IMG/VR virus record: IMGVR_UViG_3300042309_002320
Span: 1 to 64,000 of that record
Reading direction: 5' to 3' (one strand)
Length of the DNA: 64,000 bases
Origin: a virus
Numbering within the stretch: the stretch's first letter is position 1; each line of letters begins with the position of its first letter. Under the pieces are notes generated by a model. It saw nothing but the letters and a program-made list of their open reading frames with translations, was not told the DNA's origin and did not search any database. Shown piece after piece: positions 16,609 through 25,110 of this stretch. The translations under genes and the position numbers were made by a program.

Positions 16609-16621
16609 TATGGTGTATATT
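16609..16621 (+). promoter_or_regulatory. Recurring TATGGTG + -10-like motif, copy 3
   Basis: TATGGTG followed by TATATT lies three bases after the stop of the MazG-like gene and 41 bases before the phoH-like start. It is the third copy of the motif at 594 and 3514. It overlaps the left arm of an AT-only inverted repeat. Confidence 0.35.
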
Positions 16622-16641
16622 AATATGTCATTATTAATATA
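16616..16641. repeat. 10-base perfect inverted repeat in the phoH leader
   Basis: TATATTAATA (16616-16625) and TATTAATATA (16632-16641) are exact reverse complements around a six-base loop. The stem has only A-T pairs, so a weak RNA hairpin or a protein-binding palindrome is more likely than a terminator. Confidence 0.5.
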
Positions 16642-16662
16642 ACTTATTATAAAGGGCATAAC

Positions 16663-17400
16663 TTGAGAAAGAAAAAAAATGGTAGCACTAGAAAAGAAAA
16701 AATTATTGATCTCACAAATTCGCCCCTTAATCAAGATAATACAAGACTATCATCTAGGAATAGATTAAAACCAAGAACAGAAAATCAAAAAGAATATATA
16801 CGATCTATTATAGAAAACACTATTACTTTTTGTCAAGGCAGTGCTGGTAGTGGTAAAACTCACTGTGCTGTTGGTTTGGCATTGGAGCATTTATTAGAAG
16901 ATAAAATTAAAAAAATCATTATAACAAGACCTGTTGTTGAAGCAGGAGAAAAAATAGGTTATCTTCCAGGTAAATATGAAGAAAAATTATTTCCTTATCT
17001 ATTACCTATAGAAGATGAGATAAATTATTTTATTGGTCCAGCATTGAACGCAACCCTTAAATTAAATAATAAGATAGAAATTGTGCCTTTAGGATTTATG
17101 AGAGGAAGAAATTTTCATGATTGTTTCATAGTAGCAGACGAATGCCAAAATGCTTCCTATGAACAATTAAAAATGCTATTGACAAGAATTGGTCAAAACA
17201 GTAAAATGGTATTAACTGGAGATGTTTCGCAATCAGATCTTGCTAGACATTTACAGGGTGGTTTTTATGAAATGATAAAAAATCTATCAGATGTAGACGG
17301 TATAGGTATTTCTACACTAACCGATAATGATATTATTCGTAATCCTATAATAGCAAAAATTTTAGCAAAATTAGACAATTATGAACAAGGCAGAAAATAG
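16663..17400 (+). CDS. phoH: PhoH-like ATPase
   Basis: The 245-residue protein starts with TTG at 16663, chosen because AAAGGG at 16651-16656 sits at the right distance and the next in-frame ATG is far inside. It has a Walker A motif, GSAGSGKT, at residues 60-67. The PhoH signature RPVVEAGEKIGYLPG follows, and a Walker B segment, FIVADECQN, with LTGD downstream. PhoH-like ATPases are widespread in phages; RNA-related helicase or nuclease-linked roles are proposed but unproven. The gene starts a new transcription block after the only gap of note in this region and overlaps the HNH gene by 20 bases. Confidence 0.9.
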   Translation: MRKKKNGSTRKEKIIDLTNSPLNQDNTRLSSRNRLKPRTENQKEYIRSIIENTITFCQGSAGSGKTHCAVGLALEHLLEDKIKKIIITRPVVEAGEKIGYLPGKYEEKLFPYLLPIEDEINYFIGPALNATLKLNNKIEIVPLGFMRGRNFHDCFIVADECQNASYEQLKMLLTRIGQNSKMVLTGDVSQSDLARHLQGGFYEMIKNLSDVDGIGISTLTDNDIIRNPIIAKILAKLDNYEQGRK

Positions 17401-17968
17401 TAAGTGCTTATTATTGAATGCTGACTATTCACCTTTAAGAATTATTAGTTGGCAAAAAGCTATTGTATGGTCTATTAAATATGAAAATAGTCCAACATTT
17501 AAAATAGAAATACTCGAATATTATAAAGATAAATTTATTCAGGGTACTAATAATAAACAATTTAAAGTACCATTGGTTGCTAAAACCGTAAGATTTTTTA
17601 ATATCTACAATAGATCACTAAAGTTTTCTAGACAAAATCTATTTATTAGAGATAATCATACTTGTCAATATTGTGGTTTAAGATTTAATCATAATGAATT
17701 GACTTATGATCATGTTATTCCAAAAAGCCAATTCTATCCAGATAAAAAAGATGCTACAAATTGGCTAAATATAACAACCGCTTGTGTCAAATGCAATAGA
17801 AAAAAATCTAATAAAACTCCGGAACAAGCAAACATGAAATTACTAAATATCCCCAAAAAACCATTTTATGAGCCAAGATACTTGCCTTTAGCGAAGGAGT
17901 TACATACTATATATGGTAGTAGCTCAGATCAAAAAGAATGGATAAAATATATAGATGGCTATTTTTAA
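17381..17968 (+). CDS. HNH endonuclease
   Basis: The 195-residue protein has an N-terminal half beginning LLNADYSPLRIISWQKAI, which is typical of a large group of stand-alone HNH proteins. The HNH domain is at about residues 90-150. Zinc-binding pairs are Cys95/Cys98 and Cys135/Cys138, the catalytic Asp110-His111 lies in LTYDHVIPKS, and Asn130 is in NWLNI. It would nick or cut DNA. The start lies inside phoH (20-base overlap). It might be a mobile homing-type gene, but the tight overlaps on both sides suggest a fixed role, for example in replication or packaging. Confidence 0.85.
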   Translation: MNKAENSKCLLLNADYSPLRIISWQKAIVWSIKYENSPTFKIEILEYYKDKFIQGTNNKQFKVPLVAKTVRFFNIYNRSLKFSRQNLFIRDNHTCQYCGLRFNHNELTYDHVIPKSQFYPDKKDATNWLNITTACVKCNRKKSNKTPEQANMKLLNIPKKPFYEPRYLPLAKELHTIYGSSSDQKEWIKYIDGYF

Positions 17969-18362
17969 TACAAAACAACTAGATAATAGTAATGATAAAT
18001 TTTATTGTTTGTCTGGATCCGAAGATTATGTAGATCAGGATGGATATCCAAGACTATATGATGAGCATATGAACGATGCTGTAGCAAAAGTTGTCTTTAC
18101 TAAAAGACCAAAACATTTTGAAGACAGTAATAAATCATATGGTCGTTATTATATCAAACTAGATCCCAACTCTAAGATATTTAATCCGAAAAAGATTCTA
18201 TCTCCCATAGAAGAAAAAAATTCTTTATCTTTTATCAATTTAGTATGTAAAACAGAATGGATATTTAGAGAGGTTACGCCGCAAGTATTTCAAAAATACA
18301 TAACTTTTTTAAAGACAAAAAACATATCCTGGTTAAAAGATGCTCAAAGAGATTTGAAATAA
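17955..18362 (+). CDS. Unknown protein, paralogue of 19086-19472
   Basis: The protein has 135 residues and no recognised family. It is related to the product of 19086-19472. Both share an N-terminal FYC with a following DxEG-like stretch, a central YxIKxxxNxxxFNP motif, a SFLxxV-like segment and a C-terminal YxxFLxTxNxxWLxxAxR pattern. The pair flanks the genes at 18362 and 18710, so a tandem duplication is likely. It overlaps HNH by 14 bases, and its stop overlaps the next start by one base (TAATG). Confidence 0.65.
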   Translation: MAIFNTKQLDNSNDKFYCLSGSEDYVDQDGYPRLYDEHMNDAVAKVVFTKRPKHFEDSNKSYGRYYIKLDPNSKIFNPKKILSPIEEKNSLSFINLVCKTEWIFREVTPQVFQKYITFLKTKNISWLKDAQRDLK

Positions 18363-18703
18363 TGCCAACGTATACTTATTGTTGTAATCAGTGCAATAAA
18401 AAATTTGAGCTATTTTTTTATATCAAAGACTATAATCCGACACCAGTTTGTCTTTTTTGCTACGCTAAAGATACTGCAAGAAGCTATCATGATGATATAG
18501 GTTCCATACAAGGATCAGTTATAAAACATGATAGCGAATTAAAAACTGTTGGCGATCTAGCAAATAGAAATAGAGATAAGATGAGCAATGATCAAAAGCA
18601 AGAGCTATATAATAAGCACAATGCCTATAAAGATCAATCGGTTAAACCATTACCAAAAGGAATGAGCAGAATACCGAAAGGAATTAAACCTAAATGGACA
18701 TAA
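18362..18703 (+). CDS. FmdB-like zinc-ribbon protein
   Basis: The protein has 113 residues. The first 35 form a zinc ribbon of the FmdB type: MPTYTYCCNQCNKKFE with Cys8/Cys11 and then PVCLFC with Cys30/Cys33. The rest is polar and basic, ending PKGMSRIPKGIKPKW. Proteins like this occur in many phages near replication genes and may bind DNA or a polymerase. The molecular role is unproven. Confidence 0.7.
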   Translation: MPTYTYCCNQCNKKFELFFYIKDYNPTPVCLFCYAKDTARSYHDDIGSIQGSVIKHDSELKTVGDLANRNRDKMSNDQKQELYNKHNAYKDQSVKPLPKGMSRIPKGIKPKWT

Positions 18704-18709
18704 TAGTAT

Positions 18710-19093
18710 ATGGAACAAGATAATATTAAAAGTATTTTACCAGAATGGTCGCCTGAAAATGAGACCTTCATTAAGAGTCAGGTAGAACAACTCAATAAAG
18801 ATCATAATATCGATCTATCTGATTATGACTATATCTTCAAAGACATGTATGAAATTAAGAAACAAACTGATGCAAAACACGAGATATTTATTAGTATAAC
18901 AGCAAATATTTTGGAACATGATCCGAAGTCATCATTGCCACAATCAAAAGCTATATGTAATAATAATTACTATATTCCTGTGCCTTCTGGCAATAGTCAT
19001 GATGATTATTTGAAATTATTTTTTGACTATATAGAAAATTGTATGGGTCTTGCTGCCAATAACGCTCAATCTAAGGAAAATAAAGATGGATAA
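18710..19093 (+). CDS. Unknown acidic protein
   Basis: The 127-residue protein has no recognised domain. It is acidic and mainly helical in character, with a central hydrophobic segment IFISITANILEHD. It lies six bases after the zinc-ribbon gene and overlaps the next by eight bases, so it belongs to the same transcript. Confidence 0.55.
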   Translation: MEQDNIKSILPEWSPENETFIKSQVEQLNKDHNIDLSDYDYIFKDMYEIKKQTDAKHEIFISITANILEHDPKSSLPQSKAICNNNYYIPVPSGNSHDDYLKLFFDYIENCMGLAANNAQSKENKDG

Positions 19094-19472
19094 GAATTTT
19101 ATATTTAGTCCCAGTGCTCATACGTCTAATAATTCTCAATCCAATAAATATTTTTATTGTCATGCTAATCATGCAGAATTCGTGGATAATGAAGGAAATG
19201 GTAGAACGCATGAAGAAAATACCAAAACGCTTGCCAAGATTATAGAAAAAAATAATCATATGTCTTATCATATTAAAGTATCTAATAATAATCAGTTATT
19301 CAATCCTCTATCAAAGTTTGATACTGAAAAAAGCTATAGTTTTTTGGATAATGTTGTTAGACCAACAGACAAGTTTATTTCTGTTAATAGTCTTGTATTC
19401 TCATATTACTTAAAATTTTTATCAACAGGCAACAACGCTTGGCTCAATAGAGCAGAAAGGGAAAGATTATAA
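19086..19472 (+). CDS. Unknown protein, paralogue of 17955-18362
   Basis: I chose the ATG at 19086 because AAGGA at 19073-19077 precedes it; the longer frame would start deep inside the upstream gene. The 128-residue product is related to that of 17955-18362 along most of its length, strongest in the C-terminal 60 residues (IKVSNNNQLFNP; YYLKFLSTGNNAWLNRAER). The stop overlaps the next start by one base, as with its paralogue. No function is assigned. Confidence 0.65.
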   Translation: MDKNFIFSPSAHTSNNSQSNKYFYCHANHAEFVDNEGNGRTHEENTKTLAKIIEKNNHMSYHIKVSNNNQLFNPLSKFDTEKSYSFLDNVVRPTDKFISVNSLVFSYYLKFLSTGNNAWLNRAERERL

Positions 19473-19780
19473 TGAGTAAATTATCAAAAAGTAGTATCTA
19501 TGCTATTAAATATTTATTTAGTCAAGGATTGAATGCTGAACAGATATCATCGGAGATCAACCTGTCTGTCGATAATATTCAAAGTATTATAGAATCAGAA
19601 AATTTAATTAAACAACCTCCAACAGCTAAAGACCTTATGATAAACCAAACAGCTGTTAAAAGAACAAATAGTGTCGCTATTATGACCAAGGAAGCTTCTA
19701 TGATGAATGATCATGATAGAATCAAATTTGCATCTCAAAAAAGTTCCACAGAGCACATATTTAGACCATTTAGTAAATGA
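19472..19780 (+). CDS. Small helix-turn-helix-like protein
   Basis: The 102-residue protein has an N-terminal segment, SIYAIKYLFSQGLNAEQISSE followed by INLSVDNIQSII, that fits a helix-turn-helix of the resolvase or sigma-region-4 type. A polar C-terminal half follows. It might bind DNA as a regulator or replication accessory factor. The call rests on the helix pattern only. Confidence 0.5.
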   Translation: MSKLSKSSIYAIKYLFSQGLNAEQISSEINLSVDNIQSIIESENLIKQPPTAKDLMINQTAVKRTNSVAIMTKEASMMNDHDRIKFASQKSSTEHIFRPFSK

Positions 19781-20196
19781 AATTCATATCTCGTTATTCT
19801 AATAATAAAGAAGTGTCTGCCGCTCAATATATCGTAGAACTAATCTGTGAAAAAAAAGCAAAATTTGACAAAAAGGATTTACATTATAGATTTTGGGTTA
19901 ACAAGGAATGGTCTGCATACTATAGAAATCAAATAGCAACAGCAAACAAATTGGTAAAAAAGTATAATCCTTTGGCTATAGTCAAGGCTTTACAAGATGA
20001 TAAAACAGCAAATACATATTCGTTGCGAGCGCCTTTTCTTATTCCTATAATAGAACACTACGAGAAACTTATAGATTCACAGAATAAAGATTTTTCCAAA
20101 ACTATAGATAGATCTTTGAATAAAAAACACAAAACAAACATTAGTAAAACCAAAAATATACTTTCAATTTTAGAGGACATAGACAATGAGTCTTAA
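19777..20196 (+). CDS. Unknown basic protein before the RecA-like gene
   Basis: The protein has 139 residues, with many Lys, Tyr and Asn residues and aromatic clusters such as LHYRFWVNKEWSAYYRNQI. No family is recognised. Its basic character and position between a helix-turn-helix-like gene and the recombinase suggest nucleic-acid binding, which is inference. It overlaps its neighbours by 4 and 11 bases. Confidence 0.55.
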   Translation: MKFISRYSNNKEVSAAQYIVELICEKKAKFDKKDLHYRFWVNKEWSAYYRNQIATANKLVKKYNPLAIVKALQDDKTANTYSLRAPFLIPIIEHYEKLIDSQNKDFSKTIDRSLNKKHKTNISKTKNILSILEDIDNES

Positions 20197-21199
20197 AGAA
20201 GATATAATAAAAAATTTTGGAGATGATATTATACTATCCGGTAACTCGCTAGTAGAAAAAAAGATACTGACTATCCCAATTAGTCCAGCCCTAGATATAG
20301 TTCTAGGTGGCGGTATACCGGAAGGTAGTTTCGTAATATTTACTGGACAACCAAAATGTGGAAAAACGTTATCTTCGTTGGATTTTGCTACCACAGCACA
20401 AAAACCAGAATATCAAGGAGATCTAAAGAGTCCTAGAGAAGTGTACTATCTAAACATCGAAGGTAGATTAAAACAAAGAGATCTATTAGGTATCAAAGGA
20501 TTGGACTTAACTCGATTTCATATCATAGGATCTCAACAAGGAAAAATTTTACACGCTGAAGAATATTTACAAATAGCTGAGAGAATCATCAATGAGATTC
20601 CCGGGTCGATAGTTATCATAGATTCCTATTCTGCATTATGTACAGAAGCAGAAATTACTAGCGATATGGATAAAATGCAAAGAGCAGACGGAGCAAAACT
20701 ATTAGCTAAATTCTGTAGAAAAGTTTCTAACGTTATTCCTGTTAATAAAAATATCGTAATTGGTATTACTCATTTAATGGGCAACCCAACAGGATATGGA
20801 GCGGAATTTAAGGAGAAAAGCGGACAAGGTATCGCCTATCAAACCGATATTAAATTACGAGCAAAAAGTTCTAAACCATGGTCTTTAGGAGCAGATGATA
20901 CACAGATAGGTCAAGAGGTTGAGTGGCAAGTTATTTGTTCTGCTCTTGGGCCTCCAGGTGGAGTAGCAAAAAGCTTTATCCGATATAACGAAGGCATAGA
21001 TAAACTCACGGAGCTTGTTAATTTGGCCTCAGACGTCGGAGTTATAAATAAAGGCGGGGCATGGTATACAGTTAAAACAGCCAAAGAAAACCATAAATTT
21101 CAGGGAGCAGAAAAAGTACGACTATTTCTAATGGAAAATCCGGATATTGCTAAAGAAGTTGAAAGTTCTATTAAAAGTATATTAGGTATCACAAAGTGA
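20186..21199 (+). CDS. RecA/UvsX-like recombinase
   Basis: The 337-residue protein has the RecA core: Walker A GQPKCGKT at residues 54-61, Walker B-type strand GSIVIIDSYSAL at about 146-157, and a KNIVIGITHLMGNPTGYG strand with following loop matching the L2/Walker region. It would polymerise on single-stranded DNA and drive strand exchange in recombination-dependent replication and repair, as UvsX does in T4. The length is close to that of phage and bacterial RecA. The next gene encodes a Vsr-like nuclease, and the Rad52-like gene at 39723 may help to load it. Confidence 0.85.
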   Translation: MSLKEDIIKNFGDDIILSGNSLVEKKILTIPISPALDIVLGGGIPEGSFVIFTGQPKCGKTLSSLDFATTAQKPEYQGDLKSPREVYYLNIEGRLKQRDLLGIKGLDLTRFHIIGSQQGKILHAEEYLQIAERIINEIPGSIVIIDSYSALCTEAEITSDMDKMQRADGAKLLAKFCRKVSNVIPVNKNIVIGITHLMGNPTGYGAEFKEKSGQGIAYQTDIKLRAKSSKPWSLGADDTQIGQEVEWQVICSALGPPGGVAKSFIRYNEGIDKLTELVNLASDVGVINKGGAWYTVKTAKENHKFQGAEKVRLFLMENPDIAKEVESSIKSILGITK

Positions 21200-21609
21200 T
21201 GGATGTTGTGAATTTAGATGGCGATATAGTATCTTGGCACTTGACTGGACACATCGCCAAAGGTAGAATAGCACATAAGTCGTCGTATCATCTACTTGCC
21301 AGGGGTCTATTGATAGACTTATTTCCTACACTACAAATTCTTGAAGAAGTATCAATACCCTTAAAAAGAAATGAAACCTTATATTTGGATTTTTATATAC
21401 CGTTATCAAAATTATGTATCGAAGTTCATGGTGAACAACACTATAAATTTATACCATTCTATCACGGAAATATAATGAGTTTTTTGAAAGCTCAAAAAAA
21501 AGATAGAGAAAAAAAGGAATGGTGCGACAATAATAATATTCGTTATATAGAATTGCCTTATAATGAAAATCAAGAGCAATGGATAAATAGAATAAATCAT
21601 GAACAATAA
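21199..21609 (+). CDS. Vsr/DUF559-like PD-(D/E)XK endonuclease
   Basis: I chose the ATG at 21199, which overlaps the recombinase stop by one base; a GTG three bases earlier is also possible. The 136-residue protein shows the pattern of small PD-(D/E)XK nucleases. A strand LYLDFYIPLSKLCIEVHGEQHY holds the Asp and the Glu, the latter followed by GxxHY, with a later helix containing DREKKEWC and a final strand IRYIELPY. Such nucleases cut or nick DNA; a Holliday-junction or repair role would fit the position after the recombinase. The substrate is not known. Confidence 0.65.
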   Translation: MDVVNLDGDIVSWHLTGHIAKGRIAHKSSYHLLARGLLIDLFPTLQILEEVSIPLKRNETLYLDFYIPLSKLCIEVHGEQHYKFIPFYHGNIMSFLKAQKKDREKKEWCDNNNIRYIELPYNENQEQWINRINHEQ

Positions 21610-22090
21610 AACATCAAAAGAAGAATTACAATATTGGGATAAGATATTAGATGAGTATGAAACATCTATTGGATTATCGGAATATTCTGCATCCGTAATA
21701 TCTTCACAAGAGATCAATACCTATACATCAATGAGTAGAGATGAAATAGAGAAGCTTAATCCTGAAGATTGTGCTCAAATATCTTATAGACTATCTCAAT
21801 TTGCTTTTTATTTACAGCGTAGTTTAAATAGAGAACTTGCTAGATATAATTGGGCAGAAGAAAGTATCAAAGAAGTGATTGCTGACGAAATAAATAACTA
21901 TAAAGGATATGGATATATAGAGAAATCTATACAAGCTATAAAACATAACGAAAAAGCCACAGGACTTAATAGTATTAGAAAATACGCAAAACAACGTAGT
22001 GATAGATTACAATACTTAGCCAATAGTATAAAAAATCTATCTGATATTATGTTATCTATTCAAAAGAGTAAAACTAAACATGGATCCTAA
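21599..22090 (+). CDS. Unknown helical protein after the recombinase
   Basis: The 163-residue protein is mostly helical and highly charged, with a long C-terminal stretch (RKYAKQRSDRLQYLANSI) that could form a coiled coil. It overlaps both neighbours by about 11 bases. The size and position would suit a recombination mediator such as T4 UvsY, but no diagnostic motif is visible and I do not make that call. Confidence 0.6.
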   Translation: MNNKTSKEELQYWDKILDEYETSIGLSEYSASVISSQEINTYTSMSRDEIEKLNPEDCAQISYRLSQFAFYLQRSLNRELARYNWAEESIKEVIADEINNYKGYGYIEKSIQAIKHNEKATGLNSIRKYAKQRSDRLQYLANSIKNLSDIMLSIQKSKTKHGS

Positions 22091-22511
22091 AGACTTATTA
22101 AATAATCCTGATCAGATAAAAAATCTAATTTCTTTATTACAAGCTATGCTGCCTAACGAAGAAAAACAAGAACAAAAACCAACTAAAGCAAAATCAAAAA
22201 GTAAAAAAGAGACGGAAGCTTCAACAGAAGAGCCTTCTTTCAATAGTAAAATTAAAACGAAGAATAAAAGGACATCGCAAGTGTCCTCTGTTAATAAATT
22301 TGAAAAAATGATGGAATTCAATATGCATAAAGATGATAAGCTAATAGATGAAAAATTAGCAAAACATCCGCCGGTTGCACGAACAAGAGAATACGAACCA
22401 ATATCTGTGAAGTGCAGAGTTTGTGGAAAAACAGAGAATATAAATCCAGCTCTTGTGCATGACAGTCCTTCGCGCTATAAATGTAATAACTGTTCGACAA
22501 ACGCTGGGTGA
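22080..22511 (+). CDS. Zinc-ribbon protein with a charged linker
   Basis: The 143-residue protein has an N-terminal helix (ALLQ-like, residues 1-25), a Lys/Glu/Ser-rich low-complexity linker at about 28-70 and a C-terminal zinc ribbon (VKCRVCGK and YKCNNCS). This suggests a flexible DNA- or protein-binding adaptor between the recombinase block and the helicase. It ends six bases before the helicase start. The function is unknown. Confidence 0.6.
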   Translation: MDPKDLLNNPDQIKNLISLLQAMLPNEEKQEQKPTKAKSKSKKETEASTEEPSFNSKIKTKNKRTSQVSSVNKFEKMMEFNMHKDDKLIDEKLAKHPPVARTREYEPISVKCRVCGKTENINPALVHDSPSRYKCNNCSTNAG

Positions 22512-22517
22512 GATGAA

Positions 22518-23984
22518 ATGATACTTTGTGATCCTGCCGCAGAGAGAGCGGTATTGTCTGGTATATGTAAATATGGTGAAAATGCATATTTAGATATTGC
22601 CGATATTGTACAGCCATCGACATTTACTGTTGATAGTAATGCTATGATTTTTCAGGTTATAAAAGAAATCTGTGAGAAAGATCATAGTCCATCTATAGAT
22701 ATAGCATCGATATTATCAACTTCCCAATCATTAAATTTTAGTCATATTCTATCTCAAAAGAATGAGACACAACATTTAAAAGCTATTATTGATTTTCCTG
22801 TTAATCTTGAAAACGTGAGAAAGTTTGCTGCAAAAATACGCAAACTACAAATCGCTAGACTTTTAAGGGAACAACTGGAAAATGCTAAAGAAAAATTACT
22901 AGATATTAGTGGCAATGAGCCAATATCATCTATTATAGGACTAGCAGAAGATAGTATATTTAACTTTTCAACTCTATTAAATGATACAGATAATAATCCT
23001 GTTTGTGTTGCTAATATAGTCGATGATTATATCAATAATATTAAAGAAAATCCAATCGATCAAGTCGGTATATCGACAGGGTTTCACGTTTATGATAACG
23101 CTATAGGGGGTGGTTTACGAAAAGGATCCGTTAGTATCATAGCAGCAAGACCAAAAACCGGTAAAACGCTTCTGGCAGATAATATAGGGTTACACATAGC
23201 TAAGAATGTAAAAATTCCTGTATTGAATATGGATACAGAAATGAGTACTGATGATCATTTAAATAGATTATTGGCTATGATGACAGAAATAGAAATTAAT
23301 GATATAGAAACTGGGAAAGCTTTTGAATCACCGGATAAGAATACCAGATTAGTTGGTGCTCAACAAGAATTAAAAAACGCTAAACTTTACTATAAATCAA
23401 TAGCTGGTAAACCATTTGAAGAGCAATTGGCTATAATGAGACGATGGTTAGTAAAGGAGGTTGGATTGCATCCAGACGGCACAGCAAAAGATTGTGTTAT
23501 AGTTTACGATTATCTAAAACTTATGGATAGTCAAGGAATTAGTCAAGATCTTAAAGAATACCAAGTTCTAGGCTTTATGATGACTAGTTTGCATAATTTT
23601 GCTGTCAGATATAAAGTTCCGATTCTTGGATTTATTCAATTAAATAGAGATGGAATAACAAAAGAAACAACAGATACTGCTAGCGGATCAGATAGAATTA
23701 TATGGCTATGTAGTAATTTTACAATCTTCAAAAGAAAAAGCGATGAAGAAATTGCAGAAGATGGCCCAAATAATGGTAATAGAAAACTTGTTCCTATTAT
23801 TAGTAGACATGGTGGTGGTTTAGATGATAATGATTATATTAATTGTCATATGAAGGGCTGGTGCGCAAAAATTGAAGAAGGTAAGACTAGATTGGAATTA
23901 GTAAATAATAATACTAACACAGATAAAGGATTTATTGTTAATGACGAGAACAATGATGACGATCAAGAAATCCCGTTCATATAA
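22518..23984 (+). CDS. DnaB-like replicative helicase
   Basis: The 488-residue protein has an N-terminal helical domain typical of DnaB (AAERAVLSGICKYG) and a RecA-like motor domain. The Walker A is AARPKTGKT at about residues 209-217, followed by a DTEMS segment. The catalytic Asp strand is VIVYDYLKLMD, and later motifs include GFIQLNRDG and RIIWLCSN. It would form a hexamer that unwinds DNA at the phage fork with the primase encoded next. Length is normal for DnaB. Its last 44 bases overlap the primase gene, if the ATG at 23941 is used. Confidence 0.88.
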   Translation: MILCDPAAERAVLSGICKYGENAYLDIADIVQPSTFTVDSNAMIFQVIKEICEKDHSPSIDIASILSTSQSLNFSHILSQKNETQHLKAIIDFPVNLENVRKFAAKIRKLQIARLLREQLENAKEKLLDISGNEPISSIIGLAEDSIFNFSTLLNDTDNNPVCVANIVDDYINNIKENPIDQVGISTGFHVYDNAIGGGLRKGSVSIIAARPKTGKTLLADNIGLHIAKNVKIPVLNMDTEMSTDDHLNRLLAMMTEIEINDIETGKAFESPDKNTRLVGAQQELKNAKLYYKSIAGKPFEEQLAIMRRWLVKEVGLHPDGTAKDCVIVYDYLKLMDSQGISQDLKEYQVLGFMMTSLHNFAVRYKVPILGFIQLNRDGITKETTDTASGSDRIIWLCSNFTIFKRKSDEEIAEDGPNNGNRKLVPIISRHGGGLDDNDYINCHMKGWCAKIEEGKTRLELVNNNTNTDKGFIVNDENNDDDQEIPFI

Positions 23985-25110
23985 TCAGCAACAACTAAAA
24001 GTATTGTCCGATTATTTATGCGAAGATATAGATAATCTATTAGATAGTCTAAATATCACAGACTATAAAATATTTGATCGTATGATTGCCATGAGATGTC
24101 CTATACACGGAGGAGATAACAACTCTGCGTGTAACTTATATTATAAAGGGGACTCATACAGGGGAAACTGGAAGTGTCGTACTCATCAATGCGAAGAAAC
24201 ATTCAAAGGATCTATCATTGGTTTTATTAGAGGCTGTTTGTCTAAACAAAATGGATGGACAGGACCAGGAGATTCGACAGTATCTTTTAATGATGCTGTT
24301 GAATATGCAATAAAGTTTAGTAAGAAAAATCCTGATAATATTAAAGTCAATAAAAAAGAGGTTGAAAAAAATAATTTTGTTAATGTTATCAATCATATAC
24401 AGTCTGATATAAGACTAAAAGATGAATCACCAAAGGTGTCAAGAGCCACTATTATTAAAAATCTAGATATTCCATCACAATACTTTTTGGATAGAGGATT
24501 TTCAAGAGATATATTAATCAAATATGATGTTGGAGAATGCACCAGTCGTGAAAAAGAAATGTTCCAAAGGGCAGTTGTTCCTGTTTATGACGATTCTCAC
24601 TCACATATGGTAGGATGTTCTGGAAGAAGTCTGTTCGACTCCTGCGAAAAATGTAAGGGCTATCATAGTTTAGACGCATTATGTCCAAAAGATGACTATT
24701 TATGGCAATACTCTAAATGGAAGCATAATAAGGGATTTAAGACTCAAGAATATCTATATAATTTATGGTATGCGAAAGACTATATACAACAAAGTAAAAG
24801 TATAATTCTTGTAGAAAGTCCCGGCAATGTATGGAGACTTGAAGAGGCAGGAATACATAATAGCGTAGCCCTATTCGGATCTGTGCTACAAGACAAACAA
24901 AAACTATTATTGGATATATCCGGGGCTATGAGTATATATATGTTAATGGATAATGATGAAGCTGGCAAAAAAGCATCAGAAAAAATTTATGATAAATGTT
25001 CGAAAACATATAATGTCTATAAAATAGATATTGATCATCCTGATGTTGCCGAGATGACCGTCTCAGAAGTAAAAGAAATTATTTCACCACAAATACGAGA
25101 TAAGTACTAA
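23941..25110 (+). CDS. DnaG-type primase (zinc finger plus Toprim)
   Basis: The product has about 389 residues. AAGGA at 23926-23930 supports ATG 23941, but TTG 23935 or ATG 23953/23956 cannot be excluded. The N-terminal part has a CHC2-like zinc finger: CPIHGG, then WKCRTHQCEETFKG. The Toprim domain shows ILVESPGNVWRLEEAG with the catalytic Glu and MLMDNDEAGKKA with the DxDxxG motif. It would make RNA primers together with the DnaB-like helicase. A second Cys group (CEKC and C in LDALCPKD) in the middle may bind another metal. The protein is shorter than bacterial DnaG and lacks its C-terminal helicase-binding domain. Confidence 0.82.
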   Translation: MTRTMMTIKKSRSYNQQQLKVLSDYLCEDIDNLLDSLNITDYKIFDRMIAMRCPIHGGDNNSACNLYYKGDSYRGNWKCRTHQCEETFKGSIIGFIRGCLSKQNGWTGPGDSTVSFNDAVEYAIKFSKKNPDNIKVNKKEVEKNNFVNVINHIQSDIRLKDESPKVSRATIIKNLDIPSQYFLDRGFSRDILIKYDVGECTSREKEMFQRAVVPVYDDSHSHMVGCSGRSLFDSCEKCKGYHSLDALCPKDDYLWQYSKWKHNKGFKTQEYLYNLWYAKDYIQQSKSIILVESPGNVWRLEEAGIHNSVALFGSVLQDKQKLLLDISGAMSIYMLMDNDEAGKKASEKIYDKCSKTYNVYKIDIDHPDVAEMTVSEVKEIISPQIRDKY

